Below are positions 1 to 5,663 of a stretch of DNA of 5,817 bases, one piece after another (position 1 is the first letter of the stretch; each line of letters opens with the position of its first letter). Made by a program: the position numbers and the translations under genes. Source of the stretch: Parachlamydia sp. (lineage in GTDB: Bacteria; Chlamydiota; Chlamydiia; Chlamydiales; Parachlamydiaceae). Below the pieces are notes generated by a model that searched no databases, was not told where the DNA came from, and saw only the letters and a list, made by a program, of their open reading frames with translations. The DNA lies in assembly GCA_021298935.1 (NCBI GenBank), contig JAJTHR010000283.1:1-5817 (forward strand). The letters are read 5' to 3'.

Positions 1-46
1 CATAAGTAATGTAATGATGCTTCATCAGCTGTTGGAGATCGTCCAT
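1..46 (-). CDS. parC: Topoisomerase IV subunit A (GyrA-like), N-terminus only
   Basis: Only the first 15 codons lie in the window; the gene runs off the left edge on the minus strand. The peptide begins MDDLQQLMKHHYITY, which resembles the opening of chlamydial GyrA_2/ParC proteins, just ahead of the conserved DNA-cleavage (winged-helix) domain that would follow outside the window. The start is well supported: AGGAGGG (52-58) sits 5 bases before the ATG, inside the last codons of parE, and the parE stop is one base from this ATG. Partnership with ParE in an A2B2 type II topoisomerase is family knowledge. The identification rests on the short peptide plus the position directly after parE, so it is good but not independent of context. 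Confidence 0.82.
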   Translation of the reverse strand, partial: MDDLQQLMKHHYITY

Positions 47-47
47 C

Positions 48-1880
48 TTAACCCTCCTCTTGCATTAATTCGGCAATATCTTCATTGATCAGATTGTCCA
101 TGATAAATTGCTTACGTTCCGGGGTGTTTTTCCCCATGTAAAATTGCAGAGTTTGCTTGATGTCGGAAAATGTCCGGATCGTGACAGGAATCAGACGGAT
201 ATTTTCGGCAATGAACTGTTTGAATTCAGAAGGGGAAATTTCCCCAAGGCCTTTAAAACGGGTGATTTCAATCCCTTTTTTTAACTTAGCTACCGCCTTT
301 TCTTTTTCTTCTTCCGAATAGCAATACATCGTTTTTTCTTTGTTCCGCACTTTAAAGAGAGGGGTTTCAAGGATATGAAGATGACCGTTCATGACAAGCC
401 CTTCAAAATAAGTCAAAAAGAAGGTAATTAATAAATTACGAATATGCATCCCATCTACGTCAGCATCAGTGGCAAGAATCACTTTATTGTAGCGTAAATT
501 GCCAATGTCATCTTCGATATTGAGGGCGTTCATTAAATTAAACATTTCTTCATTTTTATAAAGCTGATCCAGCTTCATTCCAAATACATTCAAAGGTTTA
601 CCGCGCAGAGAAAAAACTGCCTGCGTGAAAGGATTGCGTGAGGCGACAATCGAAGCGCTGGCCGAGTCCCCTTCTGTCAAAAAGATCATCGTCTCTTCAC
701 CACGGGACGAGGCATCCTGGTAGTGGTATTTGCAATCGCGCAGCTTAGGAATCTTAAAAGAAATTTTCTTTTGCTTCTCTTTGGCTTCCTTACGCACGGC
801 GGCCAGCTCTTTGCGCAGCTTTTCATTGAAGGCGATCCGCTCGACGATTTTATTGGCCGCTTCAGGATGCTTATGCAAAAGGGTCGCAACAGCCTCTTTC
901 ACCTCTTGCACAACAGGCGCTCTCAGCTCCACATTTCCCAGTTTATTCTTTGTCTGCGATTCAAATATGGGATCCTTCACCCGTACGAGCAAGGTGCCGA
1001 CCAGCCCTTCGCGCACATCGATCCCCTGAAAATTCTTCTTGGTAAATTCGTTGACCCCTTTTAAAATGCCTTCCCGGAAGGCGGACAGGTGGGTCCCTCC
1101 ATCGGCTGTGTACTGCCCATTGACAAAAGAAAAATAGGTTTCCCCATAGCTTTGGGTATGCAGAAAGGCGAATTCAAGCAGCTTGCCACGGTAATGGAGC
1201 GGCTCATACAACCTGTCATCGGTCACTTCAGCGTTCAAAAGATCGAGCAGGCCATTTTCTGACTGAACCGCCTCGCCGTTAAACAGCAATAAAAGTCCGG
1301 CATTCAGATAGGCATAGTGCCAAATTCTCTTTAAGATAAAATCTTTCTGGAAGCGGTATTTTTTAAATATTTCGGGGTCAGGAATGAATTCCACATAAGT
1401 GCCGCTCGGCTCGCTCGTCTTGCCTTGTCTTTGCCCTAAGAGATTTCCCTTGCTAAAGACGGCTTCGACATACTCCCCTTCGCGGTAGCTGCGCACCAAA
1501 AAATGGCTCGATAAGGCATTGACCGCTTTTGTGCCAACCCCGTTTAAGCCCACAGAGAATTGAAACACATCGTCATTGTACTTGGCGCCCGTATTGATCT
1601 GGCTTACGCAATCGACGACCTTCCCGAGCGGGATGCCACGCCCAAAATCACGCACGCGCACAAGCCCTTGCTCCTCATCCACCTCTACAACAATCCGGCT
1701 TCCATGCTTCATGATGAATTCATCGATGCTATTGTCGATCACTTCCTTCAACATGACATAGATGCCATCATCCGGGTTGGATCCATCCCCCAGCCTTCCA
1801 ATGTACATGCCCGAGCGCAACCGGATATGCGCCAGAGCGTCCAGGGTTTTAACCGTACTTTCGTCGTAATTCTTCGTCAT
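48..1880 (-). CDS. parE: Topoisomerase IV subunit B (ParE; chlamydial GyrB_2)
   Basis: This is the ATPase subunit of a type II topoisomerase, which with ParC unlinks daughter chromosomes and relaxes supercoils in the cytoplasm. At 610 residues it lacks the large C-terminal insertion of enterobacterial GyrB and is ParE-sized. Visible motifs: RSGMYIG (22-28); the GHKL ATP site with E46 and N50 in EVIDNSIDE, DFGRGIP (78-84), GLNGVGTKAVNALS (111-124) and SGT (159-161); DGGTH (260-263 region); the QTK loop with K311; and the TOPRIM metal site with E403 in TEGDSA and D472/D474 in TDADVDG; then RFKGLGE (541-547). All key residues are present, so it should be active. The ATG at 1878-1880 has AGGAA close upstream (1884-1888) and gives a standard family N-terminus. 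It forms an operon with parC. An alternative gyrB label is possible, but its length and context favour ParE. Confidence 0.95.
   Translation of the reverse strand: MTKNYDESTVKTLDALAHIRLRSGMYIGRLGDGSNPDDGIYVMLKEVIDNSIDEFIMKHGSRIVVEVDEEQGLVRVRDFGRGIPLGKVVDCVSQINTGAKYNDDVFQFSVGLNGVGTKAVNALSSHFLVRSYREGEYVEAVFSKGNLLGQRQGKTSEPSGTYVEFIPDPEIFKKYRFQKDFILKRIWHYAYLNAGLLLLFNGEAVQSENGLLDLLNAEVTDDRLYEPLHYRGKLLEFAFLHTQSYGETYFSFVNGQYTADGGTHLSAFREGILKGVNEFTKKNFQGIDVREGLVGTLLVRVKDPIFESQTKNKLGNVELRAPVVQEVKEAVATLLHKHPEAANKIVERIAFNEKLRKELAAVRKEAKEKQKKISFKIPKLRDCKYHYQDASSRGEETMIFLTEGDSASASIVASRNPFTQAVFSLRGKPLNVFGMKLDQLYKNEEMFNLMNALNIEDDIGNLRYNKVILATDADVDGMHIRNLLITFFLTYFEGLVMNGHLHILETPLFKVRNKEKTMYCYSEEEKEKAVAKLKKGIEITRFKGLGEISPSEFKQFIAENIRLIPVTIRTFSDIKQTLQFYMGKNTPERKQFIMDNLINEDIAELMQEEG
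52..58 (-). promoter_or_regulatory. Shine-Dalgarno of parC, inside the parE coding end
   Basis: The minus strand reads AGGAGGG, then 5 bases, then the parC ATG. The site is made from the Glu-Glu-Gly codons at the end of parE. With one base between the parE stop and the parC start, this points to coupled translation of the two subunits from one message. Confidence 0.8.
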
Positions 1881-1898
1881 GGGTTCCTAAATTCGCAA

Positions 1899-1910
1899 AA
1901 TTGATCAATT
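1899..1910. promoter_or_regulatory. 12-bp perfect palindrome at the parE start region
   Basis: AATTGATCAATT is perfectly self-complementary. It overlaps the downstream half of the candidate parE -10 box and the predicted start point. That is a common place for a repressor operator, but no regulator is identified and AT-rich palindromes of this size do occur by chance. Confidence 0.3.
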
Positions 1911-1936
1911 ATAGGAATCTCCCTATTGAAAATCCA
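1908..1936 (-). promoter_or_regulatory. Candidate parE-parC promoter
   Basis: On the minus strand a perfect TATAAT (1908-1913) lies 17 bases after TGGATT (1931-1936), a three-of-six match to TTGACA. Transcription would begin near 1901 and give a leader of about 20 bases that includes the AGGAA ribosome site. The -10 is strong and the -35 weak, so the call rests on the -10, the spacing and the position. Confidence 0.5.
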
Positions 1937-2021
1937 GCTCCTATTTTGCGTGGACTTAGCGTTCAAGTAGAAATAATGACAATAATAGAGATAAAGGAGC
2001 ATTAGTTTTAGTTCGTCGTTT

Positions 2022-2050
2022 TTTAGAAAATGCAGGAGAATTGCCATAAT
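2022..2050 (+). promoter_or_regulatory. Weak candidate pseB promoter
   Basis: TTTAGA (2022-2027, four of six matches to TTGACA), a 17-base spacer and CATAAT (2045-2050, five of six matches to TATAAT) lie about 80 bases before the pseB ATG. pseB is divergent from parE, so it needs a promoter in this gap. This is the best-spaced pair I found by eye, but AT-rich DNA yields such pairs readily. Confidence 0.3.
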
Positions 2051-2131
2051 GAAATATAAATGCTTCAAAGATTTGTTGGTTAGACAATCCTCCCCCTTCC
2101 ATTGAATGGAAAAAAAAGGTATTTTGAGGGA

Positions 2132-3163
2132 ATGGACAGTTTATTCAAAGATCAGACCATTCTCATTACCGGGGGCTCGGGTAGTTTTGGCCGCACCCTT
2201 GCCAGGCGCATTCTGACTGAAAATCAATGCCGTAAAGTGATTATTTTCAGCCGCGATGAGTGGAAACAGTGGGAAATGCGCCGCAGCGATCCTGTGTTCG
2301 ACCATCCTAAAATCCGCTATTTTTTGGGAGACGTACGCGATTGCAGGCGGTTGGAGCGAGCCTTCCATGAAGTTACCCTAATCGTCCATGCCGCCGCTTT
2401 GAAACAAGTCCCGGCTGCCGAATACAACCCATCGGAATTTATTCAAACAAACGTGAATGGAGCCATGAATGTCATCGATGCCGCCATTCAATGCGGTGTA
2501 AAAAAAGTCATCGCCCTTTCAACCGATAAGGCCGTGAACCCGGTCAATTTGTATGGAGCGACTAAACTTTGTTCAGATAAACTATTTGTGGCTGGAAATT
2601 CTTATGTGGGTGCAAGGGGCTACCCTCATTTTTCTGTTGTCCGTTATGGCAACGTGGCCGGAAGCCGTGGAAGCATCATCCCCTACTGGCAAAGCCTTCT
2701 GAAACAAGGTATCCAGGCACTGCCGGTCACCGATGAAAGAATGACCCGCTTTTGGATCACGCTGGAGCAATCAGTCGATTTTGTCTGCCAGTGCTTTGAA
2801 AAAATGAAGGGGGGCGAAATATTCGTCCCCAAAATACCAAGCGTCCATATCATGGACCTGGCTGAAGCCATTGCCCCTCACTTACCAAAAGACATTTGCG
2901 GAATAAGGCCAGGTGAAAAACTGCATGAATTGATGGTCAGCTCCGATGATGCACGGCATACTGTTGAACAAGACAATTGCTATGTCATTCTGCCGGAATT
3001 AATTGCAGATGCAGACGAGCGCATTCCGACCGACCATGCAGCTGATCCCGTGGCTGGAAAAGCGGTGGCACCCGATTTTACTTACGCCTCGAATACCAAC
3101 ATGGAATGGCTGTCAGTGGAGAAAATGCGCCGCTTTTTAGAAACGACTAGTGGACCACTTTAA
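2132..3163 (+). CDS. pseB: UDP-N-acetylglucosamine 4,6-dehydratase (5-inverting), PseB
   Basis: This short-chain dehydrogenase converts UDP-GlcNAc to a UDP-4-keto-6-deoxy-L-AltNAc sugar with bound NADP, the first step of pseudaminic acid synthesis in the cytoplasm. The 343-residue product shows the NADP loop TGGSGSFG (13-20), GDVRD (66-70), the PseB-type stretch AAALKQVPAAEYNP (87-100), STDKAVNP (130-137), YGATK (141-145), DERMTRFWIT (201-210) and GIRPGEKLHE (257-266). D132, K133 and Y141 match the catalytic residues I recall for Helicobacter pylori FlaA1/PseB, even in number. I chose ATG 2132 because it leaves the usual 8-10 residues before the first beta strand. GAGGGA lies directly before it, closer than ideal. 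A TTG at 2102 would add 10 residues but has no ribosome site. No pseC, pseF, pseG, pseH or pseI is in the window. A related CapD/FlaA1-like dehydratase is the main alternative. Confidence 0.92.
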   Translation: MDSLFKDQTILITGGSGSFGRTLARRILTENQCRKVIIFSRDEWKQWEMRRSDPVFDHPKIRYFLGDVRDCRRLERAFHEVTLIVHAAALKQVPAAEYNPSEFIQTNVNGAMNVIDAAIQCGVKKVIALSTDKAVNPVNLYGATKLCSDKLFVAGNSYVGARGYPHFSVVRYGNVAGSRGSIIPYWQSLLKQGIQALPVTDERMTRFWITLEQSVDFVCQCFEKMKGGEIFVPKIPSVHIMDLAEAIAPHLPKDICGIRPGEKLHELMVSSDDARHTVEQDNCYVILPELIADADERIPTDHAADPVAGKAVAPDFTYASNTNMEWLSVEKMRRFLETTSGPL

Positions 3164-4304
3164 AACTTTTCTTTTTATTTAGATCACTAATCGGTCCTCC
3201 GCCTCCCATCCTGCAATTCAATAACAATTTAGAAGCTTTTATCGCTGCCGTTTCCGCCTTTCCTAATGACGTTACAATAGCATAATTCTTTAATTCTTTT
3301 AGAGGAATCGCTGAAACATCATATTTGATCGGAATAAAATTTACCGCGAAATCAGTGGGACTGCTGCCAAGCGCCGGGTGAAACATTCCATCTTGAAGGT
3401 CAGGCTGGTATTTTTTTTTATTGTTGGGATTGAATTTTTCGGCTAGGTAGCAATGCTGAAATAAACGATTGACTTTGTTTTCCTGCGTGGTGGCTCCGAT
3501 GTACTTCTCATTTGTTTTTACATTTTTGAATACATAAAGACACCCCTGTGAGGGATCTTTTTTGGAAGCCTCTACCTGGCTAACCGTGCGATGAAAAGTG
3601 GGGCTAAAATCGGGTCTGATTTTCCCATTGACTTCCCTGCAAGGGTAATACTTGCTGGGTGATAAATTTTGCTTGGGTACAGCATACTCGGTGGGAAGCT
3701 CTTCTGTACGGGCCAATCCTCCGGCACCCCCCTTTCTTTGATTGTAAAGAGGCTTTTCCAAACTTAAGCAATCAATGAAATTTTCTTCCATTTCATTCAA
3801 ATCTTCGCCTGCCTGCAAGGGATAAAGCATTCCAACTTCAAAAAGTGTGGGATTTTTCTGCACATCCTGTACGAATCCCCCTTCGCTAAAATCCTTAGAT
3901 TTATTATTAAAAGCATTCATATAATTGCCGAGCCGCTTGGCAAATGTAGTGCCCGTCTTTCCAATCAGCAGCTGTCCCGTTTCTTTATTTCTAAAAATAT
4001 AAATAAGATTGGCTTTAGTTTTGACCTCTTTTGGAAGTGAAATTTTAATTTTTCCATTTATTTTTTCAAGCGGATACCAATTGGCGGGCTGTTGTTCTAT
4101 ATAAAATTCTTTTCCATGCAAAAAAAAATCAACTTTTCTTTTAACATCAGCAATAAATTTTCTTTTCTTTAAAGGCCTTGTTTCATTTAAATCATTAATA
4201 GATTTTCTTTTAATTGAATTAATTTTTGTGACTAATTCAGGCTCCATATTCAAATCAACTTGATCATGATTTGTTATAATTTTTTTTGAACATATTCTAT
4301 TCAT
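3147..4304 (-). CDS. Protein with two tandem GIY-YIG nuclease-like domains and a basic N-terminal tail
   Basis: I do not recognise this exact family. The 385 residues hold two copies of one unit. Each starts with an [W/Y]YPxxxxNGK[I] element (76-86; 219-229) followed by a GIY-YIG fold. Copy 1 has Y102, LIG (113-115), R124, E173, N188 and a GGAGG tail. Copy 2 has Y257, YIG (268-270), R280, E351, N363 and a GGGG tail. The Tyr-to-YIG spacing of 11 is the same in both and equals that of I-TevI (Y6, Y17, R27, E75, N90 as I recall). Copy 1 has Leu for the second Tyr; copy 2 has about 20 extra residues between R and E. Family members nick or cut DNA. Residues 1-70 are Lys/Arg-rich, with KR-x12-KKRK at 32-49. 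No signal peptide or membrane segment is seen. There is no clear ribosome site at M1 or at M20 (ATG 4245-4247). Base composition falls steeply toward the 5' end, unlike the neighbours. It could be a mobile-type endonuclease, a repair-like nuclease or an effector. Confidence 0.8.
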   Translation of the reverse strand: MNRICSKKIITNHDQVDLNMEPELVTKINSIKRKSINDLNETRPLKKRKFIADVKRKVDFFLHGKEFYIEQQPANWYPLEKINGKIKISLPKEVKTKANLIYIFRNKETGQLLIGKTGTTFAKRLGNYMNAFNNKSKDFSEGGFVQDVQKNPTLFEVGMLYPLQAGEDLNEMEENFIDCLSLEKPLYNQRKGGAGGLARTEELPTEYAVPKQNLSPSKYYPCREVNGKIRPDFSPTFHRTVSQVEASKKDPSQGCLYVFKNVKTNEKYIGATTQENKVNRLFQHCYLAEKFNPNNKKKYQPDLQDGMFHPALGSSPTDFAVNFIPIKYDVSAIPLKELKNYAIVTSLGKAETAAIKASKLLLNCRMGGGGPISDLNKKKSFKVVH

Positions 4305-4307
4305 ACT

Positions 4308-4353
4308 ATCACTATTATTTTAAAAATAATTTTTTTATGAAAATTATAGTGAT
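4308..4353. repeat. 14-bp inverted repeat (hairpin) just upstream of the GIY-YIG gene
   Basis: The arms 4308-4321 and 4340-4353 pair at 13 of 14 positions (ATCACTAT-N-ATTTT type) around an 18-base loop that is itself partly self-complementary. The hairpin ends 3 bases before the ATG of the minus-strand gene, and a perfect TATAAT on that strand (4343-4348) lies inside the distal arm, with no good -35. It could act as an operator on the DNA or as an RNA structure that hides the ribosome entry site. The AT richness here raises the chance of accidental pairing, but GTGAT/ATCAC in the arms is less expected. Confidence 0.6.
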
Positions 4354-4540
4354 TTACTTCATTAAATTAGTACCAAATTAAAAACTTATTACTTAATTAA
4401 AACTAAATATTTTAGTTTATATTAAATAAAAAATTTATCTTTATAGTAATTTAAATTTTTAATTTCTCTTCACCTGTTAATTTAAAATTTTATATTATTA
4501 ATTTAACTTAAATTGTTACTAAATATTTTTCTAAAACTTT
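4321..4540. other. Extremely AT-rich intergenic stretch
   Basis: This is the gene-free core between the GIY-YIG gene and the hemA promoter. By hand count about 25 of 220 bases are G or C (roughly 11%), far below the flanking genes. I see no convincing ORF or RNA gene. It contains a perfect 8-bp inverted repeat with a 3-base loop (4400-4418) and a 12-bp direct repeat, ACTAAATATTTT, at 4402-4413 and 4518-4529. Possible roles are a binding zone for nucleoid proteins, an upstream promoter element for hemA, or decayed horizontally acquired DNA. Confidence 0.7.
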
Positions 4541-4542
4541 AT

Positions 4543-4571
4543 TTGGCAAGAATTGGATATTTTTTTATAAG
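4543..4571 (+). promoter_or_regulatory. hemA promoter, sigma-70 (chlamydial sigma-66) type
   Basis: TTGGCA (4543-4548), a spacer of exactly 17 bases and TATAAG (4566-4571) each match the consensus at five of six positions. Transcription would start near 4578, leaving a leader of about 49 bases that carries the hemA ribosome site. The AT-rich DNA directly upstream could help as an UP element. This is the best promoter in the window. Confidence 0.7.
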
Positions 4572-4615
4572 GGGTGACTTTCAATCGTGCAATCGAATGG
4601 GACTATTTCAAGAAA

Positions 4616-4620
4616 GGGAG
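4616..4620 (+). promoter_or_regulatory. hemA ribosome binding site
   Basis: GGGAG lies 6 bases before ATG 4627 and fixes that start. The frame stays open 38 codons further upstream, but that extension would cross the promoter and has no ribosome site. Confidence 0.8.
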
Positions 4621-4626
4621 CCAAGC

Positions 4627-5643
4627 ATGAAAGTGGGTGTCATAGGAATTAATCATAAACTGGCCGATTCCATCAGTTTAAGGGAAGCGCTGACTAAAAT
4701 TTGCGTCCGCCGCTTAAGCCCCTTGCATTTCAACCCGCCTCACCACTTTATTCTTCTTTCCACCTGCAATCGATCGGAAGTCTATTTTACTTCTGAAGAT
4801 TTAGCACAAACACATAGTTATTTATTGGGGATTTTAAAAAAGGAAATGGCTTACGAGTTTGACCATAAGCTTTATTCCTACTTCGGAATGGATTGCTTTT
4901 CCCATTTGACAAAAGTAGCAGCTGGATTGGACAGCGCGGTTGTGGGTGAAACAGAAATTCAAGGTCAGGTCAAAGCCGCCTACGAGGGGGCAGCTAATCA
5001 CTCTTTACTTCCAAAAGATTTGCATTACTTATTTCAAAAATCCCTGGGGATTGCCAAAAAAATACGCACACAGTTTGAGCTGGGCCGAGGGAGACCTAAT
5101 TTGGAGCAGGCCATTTTACAGACGGGCCGTCATTTTTTTAGCCAGCACGGCTCCCCGCGTTTATTATTTATTGGCGCTTCTGAAATAAATCTGAAGGTTC
5201 TCCAATTTCTCAAAAAGAAAAATTATGCCGACCTGACAATTTGCAATCGATCGGACACCCTTTCGTCTGCCTGGAGTCAAAAATACGAAGCTTCTTTTCT
5301 TCCATGGAAGAAGCTTGAAAACTGGCACACTTACGATTGGATTATTTTGGGTACAAAGTCTCCCGATTTTCTGATCAAAGAAAAAAGCCTGCCTAAAAGT
5401 TTAGCAACGCAAAAATTAATTATGGATTTAAGCGTTCCAAGAAATGCAGAGCCTCAGCTTGGCAAACATGTCCAAGTGACGCTTCTCAATATCGATGAGA
5501 TCAACCGGCTACTGACCCTTCATCATCAAAACATTAATCTGTCAATCTCAGAGGCAGAAAACAAGATTGTCAAAGAAACCCAAGCGCAATTGATGCGTTT
5601 TCAACGGAGAGAAGAGAGCAAGCTCGTTCTTCTTGCCGTTTAA
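4627..5643 (+). CDS. hemA: Glutamyl-tRNA reductase, short chlamydial type
   Basis: GluTR reduces the glutamate on Glu-tRNA with NADPH to glutamate-1-semialdehyde, the committed step of the C5 route to 5-aminolevulinate and tetrapyrroles. The 338-residue product has the catalytic domain with nucleophile C47 in STCNRSE, H93 in SHLTKVAAGLDS, and GETEIQGQVKAAYE (107-120) where most families have GEPQILGQVK. The nucleotide domain follows: LLFIGASEIN (179-188), CNRS (206-209), DLSVPRN (267-273) and NIDEIN (288-293). Two features are odd. The usual GAGEMG loop reads GASEIN, losing glycines, and the protein stops about 80 residues short of typical GluTRs (about 420), early in the C-terminal dimerisation helix. 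I recall both features in Chlamydia HemA, so I read them as lineage traits rather than damage. It is divergent from the GIY-YIG gene with its own promoter; no other hem gene is visible. Confidence 0.93.
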   Translation: MKVGVIGINHKLADSISLREALTKICVRRLSPLHFNPPHHFILLSTCNRSEVYFTSEDLAQTHSYLLGILKKEMAYEFDHKLYSYFGMDCFSHLTKVAAGLDSAVVGETEIQGQVKAAYEGAANHSLLPKDLHYLFQKSLGIAKKIRTQFELGRGRPNLEQAILQTGRHFFSQHGSPRLLFIGASEINLKVLQFLKKKNYADLTICNRSDTLSSAWSQKYEASFLPWKKLENWHTYDWIILGTKSPDFLIKEKSLPKSLATQKLIMDLSVPRNAEPQLGKHVQVTLLNIDEINRLLTLHHQNINLSISEAENKIVKETQAQLMRFQRREESKLVLLAV

Positions 5644-5663
5644 ACAGGAGTTTGGACTAATAC

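Noticed and set aside
1560..1904. 114-codon plus-strand open frame antisense to parE
   Set aside because: It lies almost wholly opposite conserved GHKL-domain codons of parE, has no recognisable motif, and is best explained as a shadow of a long real gene.
1877..2068. 63-codon minus-strand open frame upstream of parE
   Set aside because: It runs through the parE promoter and overlaps the parE start, has no ribosome site, and its hydrophobic, Tyr/Leu-rich composition reflects AT-rich DNA.
2102..2131. TTG start for pseB, adding 10 residues
   Set aside because: The DNA before it is pyrimidine-rich with no ribosome site, and PseB proteins normally begin just before the first beta strand, as the ATG at 2132 gives.
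4400..4529. Small inverted and direct repeats in the AT-rich stretch as an origin or iteron array
   Set aside because: There are only two copies of the 12-bp repeat, with no DnaA-box pattern or regular spacing. At about 11% G+C such repeats are expected by chance.
4513..4626. N-terminal extension of hemA by 38 codons from an upstream ATG
   Set aside because: It has no ribosome site, spans the best promoter in the window, and precedes the family-typical MKVGVIGINHK start, which has GGGAG at proper spacing.
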